Source of the DNA: Desulfuromonadales bacterium
Lineage (GTDB): Bacteria > Desulfobacterota > Desulfuromonadia > Desulfuromonadales > JACZKF01
Assembly (NCBI GenBank): GCA_014860175.1
Contig: JACZKF010000330.1
Coordinates: 1-12,405, forward strand
Length of the DNA stretch: 12,405 bases
Reading direction: 5' to 3'
Shown here: in pieces, positions 7,021 through 12,405 of the stretch
How the letters are laid out: each line of letters begins with the position of its first letter
How positions within the stretch are numbered: the stretch's first letter is position 1
The notes under the pieces: generated by a model
Database searches by the model: none
The model's input: only the letters and a program-made list of their open reading frames with translations
What the model was told of the DNA's origin: nothing
Position numbers and translations under genes: made by a program

Positions 7021-7060
7021 CCGGATCCTTACCGATCCATTACAATTTTGAAGGATTCGT
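7021..7060 (-). promoter_or_regulatory. Candidate regulator-binding repeats upstream of the 67-aa gene
   Basis: On the + strand GATCC occurs at 7024-7028 and 7034-7038, a 10-bp period typical of tandem sites bound by OmpR-family dimers. The heptamer CGGATCC (7022-7028) is shared with the site upstream of dctP. A possible third half-site in opposite orientation, AAGGATTC, is at 7051-7058. The region lies in the 145-bp gap after the kinase gene and ahead of the 67-aa gene. I could not identify a convincing -35/-10 pair here. Confidence 0.35.
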
Positions 7061-7115
7061 TGCCAGCGGGGTCCTTCGGCAGCGGCAACTCGACGGGTGA
7101 TTGACGGCCTCCAAG

Positions 7116-8504
7116 TCACCGTCTTGGCAGAGACATTTCAAAGAGGGCCCCCCCCTCTGGGCGGTTGCAGGCGGTGATGGTGCCACCGTGGGCGGCTACC
7201 ACCGCCCTGACCAGGCTCAGGCCGAGGCCGATCCCTTTTTCCGACTGATTCCGCCCCCGGAAAAGTCGATCCCAGATATGATCCAGGTCGGCCGGGTGAA
7301 TACCGATCCCATTATCCGCCACCCGCACTTGGATCCCCTCCCCGGCGCTTTTCGCCACCAGATCGATGCGCCCCCCCGGTGGCGTATTTTTAACGGCATT
7401 GTCGAGGAGATTGGCCAGGGCCTGGCTGGTGCGTTCCGGGTCGAGGGTCATCCGAAGTTGCGGCTCTATGACCGACTCGAAAACGATCCCCTTCTCTTCG
7501 GCCACGTAGAGATACATCTCCGCCACGTTGTCGACCATGGCGGTGAAATCGACTTCTCGCAGATTCAGGTGCAGGGTCCCGGATTCGGCCTCGGAGATGT
7601 CCATCAGCATGTTGAGCATCCCGAGAATCTGCTCTGACTGCTCCACACACTCCTGCAAGGCGAGTTGGGGATCCCCCTCCTGCAGCGCTCTTTCGGCGCG
7701 ATTGCGGAAGCGGGTCATCGGGGTGCGCAGGTCGTGGGCGACCGAATCGAGGGCCTGTTTCATCCCCCGGATCAGCGCATTGATCTTCTCGATCATTTCA
7801 TTGAATAACCGCCCCAGATCATCGAGTTCATCACCGTTGCCGGTGCGGGAGACGCGAACGTCCCACTCACCCTCCCGGATCGATTCAGCGGTCCGGATCA
7901 AATCCTGCACCGGGCGCATGGAGCGACGGGCGAGAAAGAACCCTCCCGCCAGCCCCAGAATAATGAGGGGGACAATGGAGATGAAAAAGGTTTCCCGGAG
8001 CCGCTTCAGAACTCTTCCGCGATCCTCCGTGCTGGTACCGATCTGGAAACGAAAGCCGTCGGGGAACTCGGTTTCGAGGATCTCAAGGTGATGATTGTCG
8101 CCGTGGGCGGGGAGAATAATCCAGCCATCCTCTGTTCTCGGCAGGGGTGGTTTATCGAGGACAGTGAGGTCGAATTCCCGCCAGTACTGGGGAAAGAAAA
8201 CCCGGCCGGATTCCTCGGAGCCGTTGGCTATGCGGGTGAAAAAGGGGTTGTTGCGGCGGAATCGATCGTTGTCTTGGACAGCCTTGATGAAGGCATCGAT
8301 CCCGCCTTCGAGATACTCCCCCCGCAGGCTTTGGAGCTCCACCAGCACCTGTTCCCGATCGTGATGGGCCAGAGTCGAGGCGAGAAACCAATAGGCGATT
8401 GCCATCAGCGCCAGAGAGCTGAGCAGAACCAGCAGAGAACAGCCGGCCGCGATGCGAAAGCCGATAGTGCTATCGACTCTTTTCTTCGGGAAGCCTGAGG
8501 ACAT
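7116..8504 (-). CDS. Membrane sensor histidine kinase (HAMP, HisKA, HATPase_c)
   Basis: A 462-aa kinase partner of the adjacent response regulator. Layout: transmembrane helix at about 17-42, a periplasmic sensor region of roughly 130 residues, second helix at about 174-192, HAMP domain at about 193-245, phosphoacceptor H257 in SVAHDLRTPMTR, N-box NLLDNAVKNTPPGG (N369), G1 box VADNGIGI (D397), F box WDRLFRG and G2 box GIGLGLSLV. All catalytic boxes are intact. The sensor region contains a cluster of histidines near 134-139 but matches no ligand-binding fold I can name. The ATG at 8504 overlaps the regulator gene by 35 bp and has no strong ribosome binding site, which fits translational coupling. 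The short hairpin CGATA/TATCG at the regulator stop (8462-8475) lies inside the overlap. The stimulus is unknown. Confidence 0.93.
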   Translation of the reverse strand: MSSGFPKKRVDSTIGFRIAAGCSLLVLLSSLALMAIAYWFLASTLAHHDREQVLVELQSLRGEYLEGGIDAFIKAVQDNDRFRRNNPFFTRIANGSEESGRVFFPQYWREFDLTVLDKPPLPRTEDGWIILPAHGDNHHLEILETEFPDGFRFQIGTSTEDRGRVLKRLRETFFISIVPLIILGLAGGFFLARRSMRPVQDLIRTAESIREGEWDVRVSRTGNGDELDDLGRLFNEMIEKINALIRGMKQALDSVAHDLRTPMTRFRNRAERALQEGDPQLALQECVEQSEQILGMLNMLMDISEAESGTLHLNLREVDFTAMVDNVAEMYLYVAEEKGIVFESVIEPQLRMTLDPERTSQALANLLDNAVKNTPPGGRIDLVAKSAGEGIQVRVADNGIGIHPADLDHIWDRLFRGRNQSEKGIGLGLSLVRAVVAAHGGTITACNRPEGGALFEMSLPRR

Positions 8505-9159
8505 AACCGATGCCGCGAAGGGTATGGATAAGTTTTATGGGGTAGTCCCGGTCAATCTTGTTTCGCAGGCGACAGACCAGGACATCGACCACATTGGTCT
8601 GCGGGTCAAAGCGGAAATCCCAGATTTTTTCCAGGATCATCGTCTTGGAAAGGATCTTTCCCTGATGGCGCATCAGGTAGTCGAGAAGGGCAAATTCCCG
8701 TGGCTGCAGATCGATGCGGCGGCCGCCGCGCATCACTTCCCGCCGCAGAAGATCTATCCGCAGATCCCCGCAGGTGAGAAGGGTCATTTCTCCCCTCCCC
8801 GCGGTACGACGCAGAATTGCCTGAACACGGACGAGAAGCTCGGCGAAGAGGAAAGGTTTGACCAGGTAGTCGTCGGCCCCCCTCTGGAGGGCAGCCACTC
8901 GTTCATCGGCCGTTTGTTTGGCGCTCAGGATCAGTACAGGGGTAGCAATTCCCTGGCTCCGCACCAATTGCAGAAGGCTGATGCCGTCGAGACGGGGAAG
9001 CATGAGATCGAGCACCGCCGCATCGTAATGGACCATCCGGAACAGCTGCAGGGCGTCCTCGCCATCACTGGTGTGATCGACGGCATAGCCGGCCTCGCGA
9101 AAGCCTTTGACGATAAAATCGGCAATACTTTGGTCATCCTCGACCAGGAGCAGACGCAT
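8470..9159 (-). CDS. OmpR/PhoB-family response regulator
   Basis: A 229-aa DNA-binding regulator. The receiver domain (1-120) has the acidic pocket EDD at 7-9, the phosphoacceptor D51 in VLDLMLPRLDG, switch residue S79 in LILSAK and K101 in LVKPF. The C-terminal winged helix (about 130-225) shows the OmpR-type features LQPREFALLDYL, a recognition-helix region VDVLVCRLRNKID and the wing HTLRGIGYVLR. The ATG at 9159 was chosen because the receiver fold begins exactly there and AGGA lies 7 nt upstream; the open frame continues upstream to 9420, but that part is the opposite reading of the synthase gene. It overlaps the kinase gene by 35 bp and follows the synthase gene by 58 bp. Its targets are probably nearby: the 67-aa gene and dctPQM (inference from shared repeats). 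Confidence 0.94.
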   Translation of the reverse strand: MRLLLVEDDQSIADFIVKGFREAGYAVDHTSDGEDALQLFRMVHYDAAVLDLMLPRLDGISLLQLVRSQGIATPVLILSAKQTADERVAALQRGADDYLVKPFLFAELLVRVQAILRRTAGRGEMTLLTCGDLRIDLLRREVMRGGRRIDLQPREFALLDYLMRHQGKILSKTMILEKIWDFRFDPQTNVVDVLVCRLRNKIDRDYPIKLIHTLRGIGYVLRLPEEKSR

Positions 9160-9217
9160 GATGGTCCTGAGGTTGAAAGGGCAACTCCGCCGCAACCCGG
9201 CCTGCAATGAGAAAAGG

Positions 9218-10147
9218 TCAGGGTCGTTGGACGCGCCGCAGCAGGCTGCTCGCCCAGGAGAGGCCGACGCCGAAGCCGCTGATGGCGATGAGGTTGGCCG
9301 ACCCGGCAAGTTCTTCCTGCAGCAGCAAGGGGATGGAGGAGCCGATGGTGTTGCCGAAATCGCCGACGTTGAAGGGGACTTTGCCGGGGTCGAGGCCGAG
9401 CTTTTCGGCAATGGTTTCAACGATGATCTTGCTCCCCTGATGGAGCAGGAAGCGGTCGATCTGCTCGATCGTTACCTGGTTCTTCTGCGCCATCAGGCGA
9501 ATGTCTTTGGGGATGTATTTGGCGGCGAAATTGAACACCGCCCGGCCGTTCATGAAGAGTTGACCCTGGTCGTTCACCGCCAGTTTTGCGTGGTCCTTGC
9601 CGATGGTGCCGAAAGTGGTGGCTCCGGAGACGAAGACGGGATTGTCTGAGACGAGGGTAGCGGCGGCGGCGTCGCCGAAGAGGAGAGCGGTGTTCTTGTC
9701 GTCGGGATTGACCACTTTGGAGTAGGGATCGGCGGTCAGCAGAATCGCTTTTCGCATCCCGTTGGCGCTCATCAGGGCCTCAAGGGTGGCCAAACCATAG
9801 ACAAATCCGGAGCAGCCGAGGGAAATGTCGAAACAGGCGCACCCCTCGGGCAAATCGAGCTTGTCGTGGACGATCGCCGACGTATGCGGGATGTTTTTGT
9901 CCGGGTTCTGGGTCACCACGACCAGGGCCTCGATTTCCGCCCGGGAGAAGTTCGCCCTGGCCTCAAGAGCCTCGAAGGCCTTCACGCATAAGTCCGAAGT
10001 GTCTTCTTCGGCCCCCTTTACCGATATCCGCCGAATCCCTATCTTGTTTTCGATGAAATTATCATCAATCGTAAATTTAACTTTGCGCTCGTAGTTGGAA
10101 ACTCTTCCCGCCGGGATGTAGTAGCCAATGTCCTCGATTCCAATCAT
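9218..10147 (-). CDS. 3-oxoacyl-ACP synthase III (KASIII/FabH-like)
   Basis: A 309-aa thiolase-fold condensing enzyme. KASIII enzymes join an acyl-CoA primer to malonyl-ACP, usually to start fatty acid synthesis. The catalytic triad is intact: C112 in ISLGCSGFVYGLA, H236 in FLLHQGSK and N266 in GDFGNTIGSSIP. Length is typical (about 310-330). The ATG at 10147 has AAGGATGAG just upstream; an earlier in-frame ATG at 10201 would run through the promoter region. The His motif is HQGS where housekeeping FabH has HQAN, and no fatty acid genes (fabD, fabG, acpP, plsX) are adjacent, so it may be a specialised paralogue rather than the cell's FabH. It heads the minus-strand block, 58 bp ahead of the regulator gene with no terminator seen between. 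Confidence 0.9.
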   Translation of the reverse strand: MIGIEDIGYYIPAGRVSNYERKVKFTIDDNFIENKIGIRRISVKGAEEDTSDLCVKAFEALEARANFSRAEIEALVVVTQNPDKNIPHTSAIVHDKLDLPEGCACFDISLGCSGFVYGLATLEALMSANGMRKAILLTADPYSKVVNPDDKNTALLFGDAAAATLVSDNPVFVSGATTFGTIGKDHAKLAVNDQGQLFMNGRAVFNFAAKYIPKDIRLMAQKNQVTIEQIDRFLLHQGSKIIVETIAEKLGLDPGKVPFNVGDFGNTIGSSIPLLLQEELAGSANLIAISGFGVGLSWASSLLRRVQRP

Positions 10148-10199
10148 CTTCTCATCCTTAATAAAAAAAACGCAACAGGACGGGTCAGTAATCGGTCGC

Positions 10200-10229
10200 A
10201 TTGTACATTCTTATCGCTTCAAAGAGCAA
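10200..10229 (-). promoter_or_regulatory. Promoter of the KASIII gene
   Basis: Read on the minus strand, TTGCTC (10229-10224, four of six -35 matches) is followed by an 18-bp spacer and TACAAT (10205-10200, five of six -10 matches). Initiation near 10193 leaves a leader of about 45 nt that contains a run of eight T before the AAGGATGAG ribosome binding site. Confidence 0.5.
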
Positions 10230-10305
10230 CCGAAGAGCGTGGAAAAATTTGTTTCATACCGGGCCAGATACCTCCGGCGAGTGGGGGCGTAATTAATTTT
10301 CCTGC

Positions 10306-10326
10306 GGAATCCGGTTGCCGGACTCC
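10306..10326. repeat. Inverted repeat in divergent intergenic region
   Basis: Arms 10306-10314 and 10318-10326 (GGAATCCGG/CCGGACTCC) pair at eight of nine positions around a TTG loop. On the minus strand the odd pair becomes a G-U wobble. No T-run follows. It lies just upstream of the candidate promoter of the + strand gene, so an operator is as likely as an RNA hairpin. I see nothing else defined in 10230-10305 beyond a TAATTAATT tract. Confidence 0.4.
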
Positions 10327-10333
10327 TGCCGCA

Positions 10334-10361
10334 TTGACATTGGCCGGCCGTCTGCTAGGTA
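10334..10361 (+). promoter_or_regulatory. Weak promoter candidate for the DUF2892-like gene
   Basis: A perfect -35 TTGACA (10334-10339) is followed by a 16-bp spacer and TAGGTA (10356-10361), a poor -10 with two matches. The spacer holds the 8-bp palindrome GGCCGGCC. The leader would be about 45 nt and ends in GGGAGG at 10401-10406, well placed for the ATG at 10414. The weak -10 implies low or activator-dependent expression if this is the promoter. Confidence 0.3.
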
Positions 10362-10413
10362 AGAAGGGAGATGTTGCCGGCCACCTGAACCGTCACCCGA
10401 GGGAGGACCCCCG

Positions 10414-10896
10414 ATGGAACTGCCGACCACTGCCGAGCGGGTGCAGATGCACACCGCCGAAGCCACCGACCGCCGGATCCAGAAAGAGATGGAGATGCGG
10501 CTCTGGTATTTCGCCCACAACCCGGAGAAGATCGAGGAGCGGCTGCACGAGCTCGACCGGGAGTGGGACATGGAGCGAACGCTGGAGAGCAACGCCGCCA
10601 CCCTGGCCCTGAGCGGAACCCTTCTCGGCATGATGTTCAGCCGCAAGTATCTGCTGCTGCCGGCGGTGGTGACCGGCTTTTTGCTGCAGCATGCCCTGCA
10701 GGGATGGTGCCCCCCGGTGCCGCTGTTTCGCCGGATGGGGGTGCGTACGCAAGGGGAAATCGAAGCCGAACGCTATGCCCTCAGGGCCCTGCGCGGCGAC
10801 TTCCAGACCACCACCGAAGAAGAACCGACGGAGAGAATCCAGCGGACCATGAACGTCGTCTCCGAGCAGATGCCGATGGCGCAGACCCGGCATTAA
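10414..10896 (+). CDS. YgaP/DUF2892-like membrane protein of unknown function
   Basis: A 160-aa protein. Residues 1-52 are charged and helical (possible coiled coil). From R55 the segment RTLESNAATLALSGTLLG begins a hydrophobic hairpin at about 60-97, two short membrane helices split at SRKYLLLP. A conserved-looking block follows: LLQHALQGWCPPVPLFRRMG at 90-109, GEIEAERYALRALRGDF at 114-130, then a polar tail. This resembles the YgaP-type transmembrane domain (DUF2892) in a longer form common in proteobacteria of this kind. It lacks a rhodanese domain, so no sulfurtransferase role can be claimed. GGGAGG precedes the ATG. Its TAA overlaps the stop of the convergent SDR gene. Confidence 0.75.
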   Translation: MELPTTAERVQMHTAEATDRRIQKEMEMRLWYFAHNPEKIEERLHELDREWDMERTLESNAATLALSGTLLGMMFSRKYLLLPAVVTGFLLQHALQGWCPPVPLFRRMGVRTQGEIEAERYALRALRGDFQTTTEEEPTERIQRTMNVVSEQMPMAQTRH

Positions 10897-11801
10897 TGCT
10901 TCTGGGTCTCCTCCTCCAGGGCGAGGAGCACCGCCTGGTCAAAGGGGGTAGGCTCGAAGGGGAGAATCTCGCGGATGCGCGATTCCCGACAGATCACTTC
11001 GTTGCGCAGCCCCTCGATCAGCGGCATGGCGATGGAGGCCTTGATCGGGGTGACCAGCCCGACCCAGTAGGAGGAGAGCTTGGGGGTGAGAACCGGCACC
11101 GGGATGTACAGATTGGTCTCCCCCGCGGCCCGGGCAAAATGCTCCATCATCTCTTTATAGCTGAGGATATCCGGACCGCCGATGTCGAAACTGGCCCCGG
11201 CGGTCTGTTCGTCAAACAGGCAGCCGACCAGATAGCGGATGACGTCGCCGACGGCGATCGGCTGACATTTGGTCTCCACCCACTGGGGGACCACCATCAC
11301 CGGCAGGCGGTGGACCAGCGCCTTGATGATTTCGTAAGAGGCGCCGCCGGCGCCGATGATCACCGCCGCCCGCAAGGTGGTCAAGGCGAAGGTGCCGCTG
11401 GCGAGAATTCTCCCCACCTCCAGGCGGCTGGCCAGATGTTCTGACAACCCTTCGGAACTCTCCCCCAACCCCCCCAGATAGATCGCGCGCCGCAATCCGG
11501 CCGCATCGGCCGCGGTGACGAAGTTGAGGGCCGCCTGGCGGTCCCGTTCGGCAAAGCCGGCCCGTCCCCCAGCCATGGCATGCACCAGATAGTAGGCGGT
11601 ATCGATGTCGGCAAAGGCCTCGGCCAGCGTCTCCGGGCGCAGAATATCGCCGACGACCGTCTCGACCCCGTCGGGAAAAGTCGCCTCCGGTCGACGGGTC
11701 AGACAGCGCACCCGCACCCCTCGCTCCAGCAGGCGGGGGAGCAGGCGCTGGCCGATGAAGCCGGTGGCACCCAGGACCAGAACATTTTTCGGTGCAGCCA
11801 T
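10893..11801 (-). CDS. Atypical SDR, YbjT-like NAD(P)-binding protein
   Basis: A 302-aa Rossmann-fold protein of the NmrA/YbjT-type atypical short-chain dehydrogenases. The nucleotide motif VLVLGATGFIGQRLLPRLL starts at residue 7 (glycines at 11, 14 and 17), then a basic stretch LTRRP that favours NADPH, GDILRPETL, and DTAYYLVHAM, characteristic of YbjT-like proteins. The classical YxxxK catalytic pair is not evident, so it may act as a cofactor-binding regulator or as a reductase or epimerase on an unknown substrate. It is shorter than E. coli YbjT and lacks that protein's C-terminal DUF2867 domain. GGGAGG lies just before the ATG. It follows the DUF362 gene by 56 bp without a visible terminator, so the two may form an operon. 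Confidence 0.85.
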   Translation of the reverse strand: MAAPKNVLVLGATGFIGQRLLPRLLERGVRVRCLTRRPEATFPDGVETVVGDILRPETLAEAFADIDTAYYLVHAMAGGRAGFAERDRQAALNFVTAADAAGLRRAIYLGGLGESSEGLSEHLASRLEVGRILASGTFALTTLRAAVIIGAGGASYEIIKALVHRLPVMVVPQWVETKCQPIAVGDVIRYLVGCLFDEQTAGASFDIGGPDILSYKEMMEHFARAAGETNLYIPVPVLTPKLSSYWVGLVTPIKASIAMPLIEGLRNEVICRESRIREILPFEPTPFDQAVLLALEEETQKH

Positions 11802-11857
11802 GGCAACCTCCCTTTGTTCCTCCTCATTCTAACCTCTTTGCCAGAAAACTCCCGCCC

Positions 11858-12405
11858 TCAGCGCCCCAGGTATCGGCTAAGGCGCAGCAGCAGCCCCTGG
11901 CGGGTGGCCAGGGCCCCCCGGGGACACAGCTCCTGGCAGCAGAAACAGCCGATGCAGCGGCGGTGATCGATCGTCAGTCGACTGTTTTCAATGGCCATCA
12001 CGTGCGGTGGGCAGTGTTGGACGCAGAGGCCACACAACTCACATTTCTCCCGTTCGACCACCGGCCGGGCGGTCATCGACTGTTTGAGCGGCTCGCTCAG
12101 AAAGGAGGGGAGGCCGAAGTCGATGTCGGTCGTCTTGGACGGGCGGAAGTGACGGGGGCGCAGCTCCCGAACGCTGGCGCCGACGATCTCCACCTCTTCC
12201 AGCCGGGCACCGGAGCGGGCGGTTTCCCGCGCCACCCGCTGGGTCCAGACCGTCTCCGGGCGCAATCCGAGCAGCTCGATGGCCGCCGTGTCGACCGCCA
12301 GCGGGTTGGTGCCGGCCAGCAGGGCGCCGATCCGCACCGGGTCGCCGCTCCCCGGGCCATCCCCCTCCATGCCGGTGATGGCATCGACGAGGGTCAGTCC
12401 CGGGT
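11858..12405 (-). CDS. DUF362 protein with two 4Fe-4S clusters (5' end outside window)
   Basis: The frame is open to the right edge, and the last 181 residues are visible. The family motif runs across the methionine at 12370: PGLTLVDAITG is followed by MEGDGPGSGDPVR and LLAGTNPLAVDTAA, which is DUF362 sequence, so the ATG at 12370 is internal and not the start. The C-terminus carries a ferredoxin-type domain: CELCGLCVQHCP and CIGCFCCQELCP, eight cysteines for two 4Fe-4S clusters. DUF362-ferredoxin proteins are common in anaerobes and probably act in cytoplasmic electron transfer; the substrate is unknown. It probably precedes the SDR in one operon. Confidence 0.88.
   Translation of the reverse strand, partial: PGLTLVDAITGMEGDGPGSGDPVRIGALLAGTNPLAVDTAAIELLGLRPETVWTQRVARETARSGARLEEVEIVGASVRELRPRHFRPSKTTDIDFGLPSFLSEPLKQSMTARPVVEREKCELCGLCVQHCPPHVMAIENSRLTIDHRRCIGCFCCQELCPRGALATRQGLLLRLSRYLGR

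Noticed and set aside
9160..9420. N-terminal extension of the response regulator
   Set aside because: It is low-complexity Ser/Pro/Ala sequence read from the KASIII gene in another frame; the receiver domain starts exactly at the ATG at 9159.
10230..10413. Possible riboswitch (for example c-di-GMP type) upstream of the DUF2892-like gene
   Set aside because: The conserved core of the classes I know was not found; only a 9-bp inverted repeat and a promoter-like pair are visible.
1..12405. Defence island, CRISPR array, insertion sequence, prophage or retron
   Set aside because: No transposase, integrase, reverse transcriptase, Cas or toxin-antitoxin protein and no spaced repeat array were seen. 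The single endonuclease is a secreted EndA-type enzyme, not a restriction enzyme.

Overview
This window is a GC-rich, gene-dense stretch of a Gram-negative bacterial chromosome. The Gram-negative call rests on a periplasmic endonuclease I homologue, a complete TRAP transporter and TatC. The mix of an anaerobe-type DUF362/ferredoxin protein, a C4-dicarboxylate-type DctPQM system and an AA-type two-component pair resembles Desulfobacterota, for example Desulfuromonadales. That placement is inference from protein character, not a database result. I see no phage, insertion sequence, CRISPR array, tRNA or rRNA, and no defence or biosynthetic cluster that I can defend as new.

Left edge (1-1052, + strand). 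A perfect 18-bp inverted repeat (1-18/37-54) abuts the window edge. It is followed by an AT-rich leader with direct repeats, a promoter-like pair and a perfect 18-bp palindrome (199-216) just upstream of the ribosome binding site. The leader drives a secreted endonuclease I family DNase that starts at TTG (234).

Main block (1077-10147, all on the minus strand). In transcription order this holds: a ketoacyl-ACP synthase III-like enzyme; an OmpR-family response regulator; its overlapping HAMP sensor kinase; a 67-aa two-helix membrane protein; dctP, dctQ and dctM of a TRAP transporter; tatC; and a Na/Pi cotransporter with a PhoU-like C-terminal domain. A strong intrinsic terminator lies between dctP and dctQM and probably sets the excess of binding protein over permease. 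Paired GATCC/ATCC half-sites containing the same heptamer lie upstream of both the 67-aa gene and dctP. They are the best candidates for binding sites of the neighbouring regulator, so the simplest model is a two-component system controlling uptake of a carboxylate through the TRAP transporter.

Right edge (10148-12405). A 266-bp divergent intergenic region carries a good promoter for the synthase gene and a weaker one for a + strand 160-aa YgaP/DUF2892-like membrane protein. That gene's stop codon overlaps the stop of a convergent YbjT-like atypical SDR. Behind the SDR on the minus strand is a DUF362 protein with two 4Fe-4S motifs, whose 5' end lies outside the window.

All gene functions are family-level calls from motifs read by eye. 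The regulatory sites are candidates only.
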